From NCBI GenBank assembly GCA_009760855.2, contig WPIO01000009.1, positions 4,976,001 to 5,040,000 of the forward strand: a stretch of DNA of 64,000 nt, in the 5' to 3' direction. Positions 50,765 through 61,230 of this stretch are shown piece by piece; position 1 is the first letter of the stretch; each line of letters starts with the position of its first letter. Under the pieces are notes generated by a model. The model did not search any database. It saw only the letters and a program-made list of their open reading frames with translations, and was not told the origin of the DNA. Both the position numbers and the translations under genes were made by a program. The DNA comes from Cristatella mucedo (taxonomy: Eukaryota > Bryozoa > Phylactolaemata > Cristatellidae).

Positions 50765-51525
50765 GGTAATAATAATAATAACAATAATATTGCACTTGAT
50801 AAAGCGCCCTCAGAGAACTTAATCTCTTTCTAGGCGCTTTACATTTGCTGCAAAGTGATATGCAATAGAATAGTAAGTAAAATCATGCTTGAAAAACAAA
50901 CAAAATGAATAATATGGTTAGGGGTGACATGCACAGGGTCAGCATGTAAATGTGGTTAGTGGCAGCATGCACAGTGTCAGCACCCATAAGCACATCAAGG
51001 ACGAATCAAAGGGACCCACGAAATGCTGTCCTAAATAGGTGTGTTTTTAAGTTTCTTTTAAATGTGGTCAGGTCAGGGGATGTTCTGACGCAGATCGGGA
51101 GGGATTTCCAGGTTTTGGGAGCATACGAACTAAATGTCTCCAATGGATTTGAGGTTTGTACGAGGTATTGGTAAACTGTTGGATTCCGAAAAGCGGGTGG
51201 TACGATGCTTGGCCTGGTGGGGGAGTACATCTGAGAGATATGGCTGGAGCCATAGAATGAAGAGACCTAAAAGTGAGCGACAAAACCTTGAAGTCAATCC
51301 GTTGCCTCACTGGTAGCCAGTGCAGGTCGGCGAGAAGTGGAGTAATGTCGCAACTGCGACGCTCACGACAGACAAGCCTAGCTGCAGAGTTTTGCACCAG
51401 CTGCAATCGCCTGATCGCACATGCTGGTAGGCCAGTAAGCAGTGAGTTGCAGAAGTCGAGACGGGATGTCACGAATGCATGGACCAACTTGGACGTGGTA
51501 TCCTTATCTAAACAAGCCGGTCTTC
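50765..51525 (-). mobile_element. LINE family A, 3' third
   Basis: Minus strand: a clean AAT tail, full 3'UTR, then a coding end. The ORF at 51,068-51,487 gives [20 protein letters not shown], then [19 protein letters not shown] and LHWLPVRQRIDFKVLSLTF. A second frame (51,006-51,230) carries LKTHLFRTAF, the expected C-terminal end. It is one of the least decayed copies. Confidence 0.88.
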
Positions 51526-51746
51526 AACATATATCACTATATTACTATATTCAAAATATATTACTATATTATATATATTAAACCTATATTACTATATTAC
51601 TGACCAAAGAGACACAAGAGGCAAGACGGAGGCTCCTTAGGAAATAAAATTTCTAGCCCAAGGTGACTACCGTTCAAGCAACTGCTACAATGAAAGTATA
51701 CAAGAGCAGGCCTCGGCCTCAGGAGCCGTGGCGGCTTCCACGTTCG
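51526..51746. repeat. AT-rich low-complexity and spacer
   Basis: Irregular tatattactatatt repeats to about 51,600, then unique sequence. Confidence 0.6.
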
Positions 51747-51886
51747 AATGACCTCTAGGTCGCAAACGCAAAGTTCATCGCGGTGCTATTCCCAGCAGAC
51801 ACGTGAGGCATACTGGCGAAGCCCTGATTTCTTGGAATGTCGACTAGCGACATGGACATGCCGAACCAAAGCACGCAGGCTTGCCG

Positions 51887-52177
51887 ATGGCAGCAGAATA
51901 TGGCAGCAGCGAGGGGCATCAACACCTCAGTATGTCGAATACACATCCATTGTGCAGGGAACTACGTAGATTCAACAGCAACCGAAGTTTTCAGGCGTCC
52001 ATCGGCGTACAGCTCTCATACGACCCGATGCCCAAGCACTGGTCACCTAAGCTGCTCAGGCACAACTCGCTGCCTATTACTGGGCAGCGGCTCCACGCTG
52101 CCAAGCCATGGACTAACAAACAACCGGCTCCAGGCAGTTACAATTCAGGTACTGCCAACAAGGAAAATCAGTCGTAA
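51887..52177 (+). CDS. Unidentified ORF, 96 aa
   Basis: First ATG in frame at 51,887, stop TAA at 52,175-52,177. The product is Arg/Ser/Asn-rich and ends GSYNSGTANKENQS. I do not recognise it and see no domain, signal peptide or membrane segment. Two other frames are also open over much of 51,748-52,319, so this could be a chance ORF or a frameshifted remnant. The hAT transposon begins 59 bp after the stop. Confidence 0.3.
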   Translation: MAAEYGSSEGHQHLSMSNTHPLCRELRRFNSNRSFQASIGVQLSYDPMPKHWSPKLLRHNSLPITGQRLHAAKPWTNKQPAPGSYNSGTANKENQS

Positions 52178-52236
52178 TTGCGGGTTATTTAGCGCGTCGC
52201 CGTTTCACGACTCTGGTTTTTCATCACATACTACAG

Positions 52237-54775
52237 CAGGGGTGTCCAACCTTTTTTCGTTGGGGGGGCCACATTTCAAAAATTTAAAAGGTCCGGGAGC
52301 CACGTGTAAATTGGCGTAGTTGACCGCATCAGAAAATAAGATCGTAATTTAGTGTGACTATTACTATTATACTTAATAAATAAACCGCAATAAAATAGTA
52401 TTTTTTAGCATAATTATAATTAAAAATAATAAATAATAAAAATTGAATCATGTGTCCTGGAAAATAATTCGATAGATATTATGGCCAATCTTTTACTTTT
52501 GGATTTTTATTTTAATAAAATGAAGACAGAAACTTGGAAAACTTACAAAATTACATGACAAAATGACTCACACAATACCAATGTCTTCGGATTAATTAAA
52601 TGTCACAGGTATTCAATGTCTTCTGCACTGCAGGCATCAATGAGATATTTTGCATTGTTTCTGTTTGCATAAAAAGTTGACATCTGCTGCAACAGTGTAT
52701 GTGGCAATTCTAAGGATTCCTGATAAATGTTCATCTGTGAGAACGGATCGAGCCTTTGTTTTCACATTTTTCAGTCTGGAAAAAAGCTGTTCACAGCAAT
52801 ATGTGCTGCCAAAAAGTGCAATACACCTGCGAGCATGTTTGGCTAGGTTATGAAAAGACTCTGATGAAACATACTGCTTGTAAAAGGTAACAAGGTCATG
52901 CTGATCATAAGCAGTTTTTAAATTTCTGTCACTATGAATGTCGATTAGTTTGAGTTGAAATTCATCAGGTGCATCAGAGGGATCGATATTAAATGGATTA
53001 CTAATCATGTTCATGTCATCCGCATGTTGTTGAAAATCCTGAAACCTCTCTTCCAATTCATCAACAAGTTTGCTAACAAGAGTGGAGTACTTCATATGAG
53101 CCAGCGTTTCAGGCGATCTTGTTGCTAGTGTTGTGAAATGTAACAGTTTCTTCTGATCCAAGTGTTTCCGTAAAAGTTTCAGCTTTTGCACAAACGCGAC
53201 AACACACTCATACATTTTATGGACCAGTTGATCCTTACCTTGGAGTTTGACATTACGATCTGCAAGATGTTTGGTCATGTCCACCAAAAAAGCCAAGTCA
53301 TTCAACTACTGCTGGTCATCGAGGAAGCCAACATCTTTTCCCTTTTCTATCATAAATGTTTTTATTTCGTCCCGAAGTGACCAAAACCTGGCTAACGTGT
53401 TTGCCCCACTTAGCCAACGAACTTGGCAGAAATAAATAACATCAAAATGATCTGATCCTAACTCTTCAAGGAAAGCCTGAAATTGTCTGTGGTTTAGCGA
53501 ACGAGACCTTATCACATTGACTATTGAAACTACATTGTCCATTACATGTTGCATGCTCAAGACCTTTGCACACAGCTGTTCTTGGTGGATGATGCAGTGA
53601 TGACTGACAATTTTGTGAGGTACTAATTTTACCATTAAAGATACAAATCCATTGTGTCTGCCTGTCATTGAAGGGGCTCCGTCTGTGGTTAAACCAATCA
53701 ATTTAGTTTCAGGTTGATTAAATTTTGTGAGGACCCTCTTGACCTGATCCAAAATATCCCTCCCCGTGGTAGTGCCTTCCTTTCATTGAACATAGATCCA
53801 ACAGTTCTTCGATAATGACAAACTTTCCTGTTACTCCGCGTACAAACACCGACAGTTGCGCCGTATCGCTATTGTCCGTGCTTTCGTCGAGCGCAAGAAA
53901 ATAAAATTCGCATTCAGCAAGTCTTTTAGTGAGACTTTCTTCTATGTTGGATGCGAGCTCGTCAACTCTTCTCGCAACCGTTTGATGAGAAAGACTGACT
54001 TTCTCTACTTCTGACTTCTTTACTGGACATACCACACCAGTAAACAGCCTGAGGCATTCCTTAACAAATTCACCATCGGAAAATGCTTTCCCCCGCTTAG
54101 CTATAGCTTCAGCTATTAAAAAAATTACTTTGGTTGAAGCCTCAGACTTATTGCTGACTGCTGACAGCGTTCCATTACAAAATAGTCTGCAGTCCAGGAT
54201 GCTTTGAAAAGTCTTCCTTCTGCGTCAATTTTTCGTTTTTTGCTAGTATTCACATGCGCCGCCATTTTTCTCTGTGAAATAAAAAACAGATCAGTTACGA
54301 ATTGATTAATTTATATTTTATCACAGAAATATCTTAGTATTAGTAAGTAAGTTGAGCAATACGCGTTTTTTGAAAAACCTACCTGACTGATTCCAGTTCG
54401 TGCAGCAGCAGCTGAGAAACGGCTCTTTTTGTATCCACAGTGTGAAACAGTTAATTCCGCTTGCGGAAGCGTTATAAATGTGATCGTAACGGCGCCGCTG
54501 TAGCACAAATATATCAACCCTTCACCCCAAAATGTTCACATGAAGGCTAGCAAAATAAATCGATTTTTTACCTTCGTGCGAAAATAGCCATTCGGACACC
54601 TTCACGCTTCACGCGCGCATGAAGTACATCACAGCGCCTTATATCGCCGTTTGTAATGATTAAAAATTAACGAAAAACATGGAGTGACAAATATTTTTGG
54701 GATAACGTTGCGGGCCGCATAGAAGACCTCGGCGGGCCGGGTTGTGGCCCGCGGGCTACGTGTTGGACACCCCTG
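52237..54775 (-). mobile_element. hAT transposon (ZBED/Charlie-like), 2.5 kb
   Basis: Terminal inverted repeats caggggtgtccaac (52,237) and gttggacacccctg (ending 54,775), flanked on both sides by the perfect 8-bp duplication tactacag (52,229-52,236 and 54,776-54,783), which is the hAT size. The transposase is on the minus strand. The insertion breaks no recognised exon. Confidence 0.95.
52637..54262 (-). pseudogene. hAT transposase, disrupted
   Basis: It starts near 54,262 (MAAHVNTSKKRKIDAEGRLF), the usual start of GTF2IRD2/ZBED-type hAT proteins. The following zinc-finger region is missing and the frame shifts. The core then continues: EFYFLALDESTDNSDTAQL, TTDGAPSMTGRHNGF and HCIIHQEQLCAKVL. 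It ends with the dimerisation region FGSTYCCEQLFSRLKNVKTK near 52,720-52,790. Lesions are the N-terminal deletion (near 54,150), a one-base shift near 53,776, and an in-frame TAG at 53,306-53,308. Otherwise the frame is open for some 450 codons, so decay is fairly recent. Confidence 0.92.
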
Positions 54776-54906
54776 TACTACAGCTTTTCACGGCATCTGA
54801 CCTGCGGAGACTGCTTAGAAAATTGTGGCTTATTTTTAAAAAATTGATGCAAACTACTAGATTTTTATTGCCAAAATGTGCATAGACATATAATTAAAAC
54901 CGGATA

Positions 54907-55040
54907 CTAGCACTCAGCTTCAGCCGCGTCCACTGGAGGTGCGTACCCCAGCACAATGGCTTCCTGAAACCAAAGATGGCGGTGTAACTCTAGTTCTGGG
55001 GTATCTCGTTGGATGCACCCTCCACCGACTCCTTGTATAG
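54907..55040. other. Short segment open on both strands, possible exon
   Basis: On the plus strand a frame runs PLEVRTPAQWLPETKDGG, then VTLVLGYLVGCTLHRLLV and TAG at 55,038, with AATAAA a few bases later (about 55,052). On the minus strand the same DNA reads DTPELELHRHLWFQEAIVLG, then YAPPVDAAEAEC and a stop at 54,907. Either could be a last exon, or neither. I do not recognise the product. Confidence 0.25.
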
Positions 55041-55246
55041 CTAAATATTTCTTGAAAATAAAATATATTTATTGAAATAAAGATACTGCTTTATTTTTGG
55101 CATACCAAGGCAAAAGGTACAACCGGAGTTATCCGGTAGCCTCGTTCGGCGTTTGCTTGGAACGTGCACTACCGGTTTGCACTTGCTGGGCCTGAATTGG
55201 TTATCTTACCGACAGTATTCTAGGATGTTTTTTGCTTTAGACAAAT

Positions 55247-56028
55247 TTACGGGTCGTCTAGCATCTGCATCGCAGCGGACAGCGTATAATCCTCAGGTAT
55301 ATTAACCGAATGGTTGCTAATATTTCCATCTATGAAGCCACCCTCTCGCTGTCGGCGCTTGCCAGTCGTGGACGTGCCTCCTTCCAGTATCTGTGTAGGC
55401 CTTGTAATAGTTTCTTCTTGTTCAAACTTTCGCAAACCTAAAAAGAAGTGTTATTAGACTTTATTGTGTTACACTTTCCTCCTTCTATCCTCATCATTTG
55501 TTCTAACTTGTCGCTGGCATTTCACCTGCCGCCTGGTTGATTACTCGCCGTAAGTCGCCTATGTCCAAAAGTGGCGTGCTGATTTTGTACCCATGGGCAC
55601 TGTATTTGCACGGTAGGTGCTTCTTACGCTCTTTCCAGGCTGGCGTGAGCTTAAGGCTAACTGGACACCACCCTATGTATATGATGCTGCTCTGTCGCGT
55701 TGTGACTCTACTTGTGCATCGCGCCTTAAGCTAAGTAAAGCAAACTAATTAAAAGCTCACATGTTCGTGAGTGGTTAGGTCGTAGCATTAACGAGCACAG
55801 AATGAACAGCGCCGAGGCAGACACAGTGCTTCATCGGAGAACCCAGCCAACAACCCTTCGAGCCTCGTGTGCCTTTACTTCGGCAGCCGTTCTTAAAGCT
55901 TCTTCGCAATTGCTATGGCCCGATTTGTAAACCCTAAATAGTTCTGGAATCCTGATGCATGCAATGTGGCATTCAAATGAGCTGACGGCTACAACTTGAT
56001 TCCCTTCTTCCTCACAGAGTTTGCTTCC
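55247..56028 (-). CDS. Unidentified gene, three candidate 3' exons
   Basis: Minus-strand exons 56028-55879, 55730-55526 and 55437-55247 join in phases 0 and 1 with donors gtaaag and gtgaaa. The acceptors are ctggtag, ttgctttacttag and cttctttttag; the second and third are pyrimidine-rich. Pieces include FECHIACIRIPELFRVYKSG, TPAWKERKKHLPCKYSAHGY and STPLLDIGDLRRVINQ. The end is YTLSAAMQMLDDP and TAA. A minus-strand AATAAA lies at 55,090-55,095, about 150 bp beyond the stop. No domain is recognised and 5' exons were not found. It overlaps the first COX7A exon by 11 bp on the opposite strand, so one model may be wrong. Confidence 0.35.
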
Positions 56029-56742
56029 CTACCAGGAGCTGCCGGTGGCTCGCTTCGAGCAAAAGTCTGTGCAGCCGGTTCGAGGTAGCAGTAGCAGCCC
56101 GTTCGAATTTTATGCGTTTCTGATGTGATAGTATATGCTATGATGTGATGCTCTTCAACGAGCGCTTCACCATTCGACAGGCCTGGCAGGCGCCTCCTTG
56201 AAAGAGCCACTTACCGTGACCAAGCCTGGAGCAGAAGTGCACGGCGTTGTCCCTGATGTTGATGGTTATCGCAAGTTTGTCGATTTCCAGAGGAAGATGA
56301 TGGTGGGTCTCTTTCTGTATTTGTCAATGTGCTGTGGGCATTTTTAGCATGTCAATATCAGCTGGGTGGCGCTTCCTTTGGAAAACCGCCGATCTATGCA
56401 CTTGTGAATAAACGAGTCGCTGTTACCACTGTGCACAGTTTAAGAGAGCCAGATTGAATCGTCTCGTGACTAAAGCACGGCAGGAGGTTCTGCTCGAGCT
56501 TACTGTTGCCTCCCAGGCTCAGGGCTAGATCGGCTGCCACATTTCTCAGCCCACTCACCTTGTCAGCTGTATAAGCTAAGGCTTGTGCTTACTGTTGCTT
56601 GCAGAAGAGCGACGGTCTACTGGTGTGGCAGAAACTTCCTCGTGATCGTGCTATGTATTGGGCCACAGTGGGCCTGTGTGCTACCATACTCGGACTGGTT
56701 GGACGTAACGTCTACAACATGTCCTTTGGCAAGAAAAAGTGA
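56018..56742 (+). CDS. Cytochrome c oxidase subunit 7A family protein (5' end missing)
   Basis: Exons 56018-56084 (probable), 56181-56302 and 56605-56742 join in phases 1 and 0. The last two carry FQRKMMKSDGLLVWQK, then RDRAMYWATVGLCATILGLV, the single membrane segment, and NVYNMSFGKKK before TGA. This matches the COX7A pattern KLFQxxDGLPVxLK, LYRxTM and a terminal S-x-PKK. The subunit sits in the mitochondrial inner membrane in complex IV. The longer N-terminal part (TVTKPGAEVHGVVPDVDGY) recalls COX7A2L-type proteins, which link complexes III and IV, but I cannot separate the two. The start exon was not found. Confidence 0.65.
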
Positions 56743-57463
56743 TGGCCAGGTAGAACGGCATCTGCTTTCGGGTCATGTACACGTTGTTCGATGATTAACA
56801 CTGATATTCACATACTGCTCTGTGCAACTGTGCACTGTGTTATTGCTGTCTAGCAGCGGACCAGAGCATGCTCCTCATGCTGTCATGCTAAGTTTGCCGC
56901 TTTGCAGTGTCGACCTGTTTGCTTGCTCGGCGAGTTCTTTGTGGAGCCATGAATTGGCGATGCATGTACGCCTTCTCTCAAAAGTCTTGTTCCACCACCA
57001 CAAATGAGCACGTTGTTTAAACAGCCGGAGATCCATGGGCAGCCATCGGATCTAGTAAACCGTGGCTGCTGCTCGGTGCTGTCAAAACGGAATGGCAGAC
57101 GCTTGATGTTGTTAGTGCATTGTGTGTGTTAAAGCTGCAAAAAACCACGCAGTTGTCATGGATTGTGGATATTTAAACATCCGCAGTTCTAAGGACTGAC
57201 AAGCTTGCGATTAATTGTTCAGCATTGTGCTTCGTGCAAGCTGTTATTTTTGTGGAGTCGCTGTGGGCATACACGAAGGGTTTCCATACCCACAGACAGA
57301 GGGCCGGCTTCCATACTGGTGCACAGTCCAGCATGCCTCGGTGATCACTGCTTGGCAGGCCTTGCGTGAAAGCGGCCTTAGCAAGTGAAAGGTGGCATGG
57401 ACCTATACAATCAGCCATAGAGCTGTGAGCTGCAATCCTAAGTAGCTTAAAACGTTTGGCAGT
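56743..57463. other. Spacer after COX7A
   Basis: No exon I can support. ORFs at 57,173-57,418 (minus) and 56,822-57,007 (plus) have no domain or splice support. Confidence 0.4.
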
Positions 57464-58285
57464 ATGGCTGGTAGGCTATGCACCAATCGGCCAAAGAAGA
57501 CGACCAGGCAGGACGACTTTCATCCGAAGGTGCTGGCTCTTCGGCGACAGAAGGCATTACTCCGGGAGCTGTCTCAGTTGCAGGCGATCACTACCGGTTC
57601 AGTCATTAGCATTGGGAAAGAGCTGGGAGGTTTGCCAGGCATGGCATCTTGAAAAGGGTCGCCTAACGCGAGCTTTTGCTTACCAACGGAGCGACACAGA
57701 AGAAACCATCTCAGATGAGCTTGGGACCACACCTGCCATGCGCTGGGCAACTGGAGTCGACTTTTATGATTGGACGAGTCAAAATTCATGGTTTTTGTTA
57801 ATAGCAAATGCAAAATGTAGTGTAGTGTCTCCCTCCCTGTCTGTTAGTCCTCAAAGCTATAAGGACTTAGTGGTTGTTAAGCTGGAGTTCTCTATGGCAT
57901 ACTCAAAGCCTAAGCAGCTTTTGGTGTGCATACGGTAGCTAGCAAACTTCAATTTGTATAGCAAGGAGGAAATGAGAGGCATAGCTGAATCAGTAAGACC
58001 TTGGGTCTTTAAGTAAAAGGTAAGGTGCTCACTCTTCATGCCCCTGGTCGTCGGTTCTAGCCCTGTGCATAAGTCAGGTGCATAAGAAACTGATGCTCAA
58101 TGCATCTTATTTCTCAACCTTGTTTCCATAGGCTTGTCTTTATCACGTGCTTCCACCGTCCTTTGTGCTTGTAATACTTGTTAGCAAGTCTCGCAATCGA
58201 CCTTTTCTTTCTTTTAGATGCCGGATTACCTGGCGACGTGACACGTCTACCTAGATTCTGGACTCAGTTCTTGGATCCAGGCGTC
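57464..58285 (+). CDS. Unidentified two-exon ORF
   Basis: Exon 57464-57629 starts at an ATG (MAGRLCTNRPKKTTRQDDFH) and ends at gggag before gtttgc. Exon 58218-58285 follows a strong acceptor (tttctttcttttag) and adds DAGLPGDVTRLPRFWTQFLD, then PGV before gtgagt. The codon split across the junction gives Asp, and phases agree. The first exon is basic with a likely amphipathic helix (LALRRQKALLRELSQLQ). I found no further exons and recognise no family. Confidence 0.4.
57880..58010 (-). mobile_element. LINE family B 3' segment
   Basis: The minus strand encodes ASYRMHTKSCLGFEYAIENS, the family B 3' signature also seen at 5.1, 8.0 and 21.5 kb. It lies in the intron of the unidentified two-exon ORF. 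Confidence 0.65.
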
Positions 58286-58320
58286 GTGAGTGGCTTTGTG
58301 TGGTGTAACATGCATAGTTG

Positions 58321-59164
58321 AATTTCCTGCAGTAATAAAAATCAATTGGACATCATCTGGTTTCCTACGTACGATTAACTGGAAGTTGTGCAGCTCATGA
58401 CTCCCTGGCTATATTGTGCTCAAGCTGTTATGACCACATTTCCTATTACGATAGGAAAAAAACTTGGATCGAAGACAAATCTGATTACAAGGGAGTGCAT
58501 GTTTCTGCTACAGACAGAATATCTCATAGTAAGTTAGCAGACCAACTAATTACACGGATATCGAATTCCCTTGTATTAAGATAGCTGAGTTTGAACGTAG
58601 CTCAAGGTTTGGGCACGACGATTATCCCTTACTACATAGCAAGTGCCAGAAAACAGCTGTGGAACTTCCTTGACTTACTGTATCAACAGGAAATTACAGT
58701 GACCTAAGCACCCTACCGTAAAAAGCAGGCGAAAAGCTGACGTGCCGAAGCGTTTGTAATGTGATTTGAAAAAGCAATGCTAAACCAGCCATGCTAAGAA
58801 GTTGGAAGCGCTGGTATAACTTGATAATAAGATTTAGTGACATCAGTGGCCACTCGGATCAAGGCTGGCTATGACGAAAGAATCGAAATAAATGATTCCC
58901 TAATTGAAAGTAGTTATAACATATCGAACAGCACCTGCAGGGTTTTCCTGAATTCGTGCTCAGTGAGCGAATTTGTGCAAGAGAAAACCTGACTCTCGGT
59001 CTCTTGATTTTTGCATGGCGACAGATCTAATCAGCATGTCAGTTTGGCTGTCAGTTTTTTATCAGCTTCGAAGTCGAACTTGTTCAAGAATGTGAGTGAA
59101 AGAGAGACAAGCTGATGAGAGAGGCAGAAATCTCCTGACGGAGAGTATGACCTTTATTTTCTTT
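58321..59164. other. Non-coding, nothing recognised
   Basis: AT-rich sequence without supported ORFs or repeats. Confidence 0.4.
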
Positions 59165-59350
59165 GCTCAGTTAAAAATTTAAAAAAATACTAGCTGATTT
59201 AACAGCCTCTTTTGTATAGCCACAGCAGAGCCTTAGCGGCTATCGCCACTGCTTGCAGCGACGATAAAGAATCGCCCACTGCAGGATTCGAACCCATGAT
59301 CCTGGGACCAAGGTCGTGAAAAGCAACCGCCTTACCTAGTGTTTTTTAAA
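59165..59350 (-). mobile_element. tRNA-derived SINE family 2
   Basis: On the minus strand: gtaaggcggttgcttttcac, a clear B box gggttcgaatcctgc, gtgggcgattctttatcgtc, a block with gatagccgctaaggctctg, and an end at gttaaatcagctagta. It is the best of the three family 2 copies. Confidence 0.78.
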
Positions 59351-60254
59351 GTATTTAGCTGCAGACAAGCCCTAACTGCAGTCGCCGGCTTGCAGCGGGT
59401 GATATAAGGGGAGGCTTTTCTGCCGCTGCTTTCGGGCTATAGGGAACTGCCCACAGCAAGTCTCAAGGCAATGACCTTGATCGCAATATTGTGATCATAA
59501 TAATGTGCATAATTATATTCCTAATTAACCTAATAATATATTAATGCTATTCATAACAAGTCTCATGTTGCCCTTTCAGTGAATCGATACTCTACAGAGA
59601 TGCTTTACGAAAAATCGGCACAAATGAAATAATAACAACGAGTTATTAATGAGAAAAAAATCATGGTTTGGCGTGTTGCAAAAGCACACAAGTGTCATTC
59701 TCAGACAGGCAGGCCAAGCATAAATGTAGTCGACAAAAGCCATTGGTCGTAAAGAGAGATTGGTTCGTGCGATGCGAGTGATCGGCTTGCCTTCCATTAA
59801 GCTGTCACATGCTGTTTGGCATCTATGGCTAGTGGGATTTCATTGATGCGTCAATAATAGGCTTCCTGGATTTTGCCTATTCCACATTCAGCACTGTTGT
59901 AATGCCCCTTAATATATTTGATGCTGACATTTTACTTCACTGTATGTGATATAAGGGATATGTCACTTTATTTGGCATTTTCCGTAACTAATGCCCAAAA
60001 TGCCTATCAAGTAATGTGTTTCTTATCTATCTATTAGAGTAGGCCTGTGCTGTAAGGCGTGCAAGGTCTGCTGTTTTGAAAATCTGAGATCTTGAAAGCA
60101 CAACCTGTGAGAGAACTGGCGTTCGTCACTGCTACACGGTAATAGCAAAGAATTATGCGGTTCTTGCAATTTCTGGCTCTGCCCAGTTGACGCACACTCA
60201 CTGGCTGTCGATGCTGCGTGCATAGAACGTGGCACTGGGTCTGGCCAGAAGGAA
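59351..60254. other. Non-coding, nothing recognised
   Basis: Short ORFs only, none with domains, and AT-rich around 59,500-59,650. Confidence 0.4.
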
Positions 60255-60340
60255 GTAGACAGCGAATGTTAAGTGCCGAGGAAGGGATTGAGTTCTTTGG
60301 GGGCACTTATCTAATATATTATTATTATTGTTATTAGCGA
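60255..60340 (+). mobile_element. LINE family A 3' stub
   Basis: Plus-strand aatgttaagtgccgaggaag, then gattgagttctttgggggca and (ATT)n with one GTT. Confidence 0.8.
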
Positions 60341-60598
60341 TAGACAGACAACACTGGGCCAAAGTCCAGTGGCAGCTGTCGCTCTCTCTACATCATGCAT
60401 TATAAATGATCGGCCGTTCTTAGGGAGATGTTTTATATCGAGATGTTGCGAAAGAGAGCTTCGATGTGTGCTTAATGTTCTCTTCAAGTCTCGCATCCAT
60501 CTCTCTCAAGCTCAAGAATACGACCTCAAGAATATCGTGGTAAAGACCAAGTCACCGCCGTACCCATCGGCGCCATTGTTGTGAAACTGCTAGATAAA

Positions 60599-60672
60599 AA
60601 AAAGATCGGCGTACAGCCGCGGTCGCATTTCCCGTAAAAAGATCGGCGTACAGCCGCGGTCGCATTTCCCGT
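60599..60672 (+). repeat. Two tandem 37-bp repeats
   Basis: Units 60,599-60,635 and 60,636-60,672 are identical (aaaaagatcggcgtacagcc…cccgt). The stretch from about 60,520 to 61,130 is GC-rich compared with its surroundings. Confidence 0.95.
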
Positions 60673-61139
60673 AGTCGGATTCGCAAGGTGCTCTGACGCA
60701 CCGATGGGACGTGCCGGTATAGCGGCCGCCCCGTCCGGACAGAACCGGGTCGCAATCGGAGCGCTCTCTGCTCTTCGCGGTGCAAGTCTCAGCCGCTCGA
60801 GACGACTAGCGGTCGCGCTCGGAGCCACGTGGGAGGGGAGGGGGCTAGCGACTGGCAAGTGCAGCACCACTGCATGCACGTACGCCGACAGCGGCGGAAA
60901 ACGTGGCAGAGACGAAGTGCGCCCATACATTACTAGTTCACGCAACCTTTGAGACTCACTCAAGTTCTAGCCACCCTATCAGTCTTGACAGATGAGTCGC
61001 CCGAAATCGGCTGCCTGCTTACTTTTGTCGGTCGAGGAATGATCGATTCGGTGAGGACGCAGCCGGAGCTTCGTGGGACGGGGGCTTCCTCCGGTTGCGG
61101 CCCCCTCCGGGCCGGGCACGAGGAGTGTGTGAGGCCACC

Positions 61140-61230
61140 TTTAATGATAATAATAATAATAACACATTTGTACAGCGATTTCGGAGAACCTAATCTCATT
61201 CTAAGTACTTCGCATGTACTGTAAAAGCAG
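61140..61230 (-). mobile_element. LINE family A 3' stub
   Basis: Minus strand: a run of AAT units, then a diverged tail (gcgatttcggagaacctaat, ctcattctaagtacttcgc). Confidence 0.75.

Noticed and set aside
51748-52319. Three overlapping plus-strand ORFs as a single frameshifted gene
   Set aside because: Each frame looks equally plausible, no homologue is recognised to choose between them, and no splice pair joins them. Only the longest clean frame is listed, at low confidence.
60526-60963. A 145-aa minus-strand ORF in the GC-rich island
   Set aside because: It reads across the 37-bp tandem repeat, has no domain, and overlapping ORFs on other frames are equally open.
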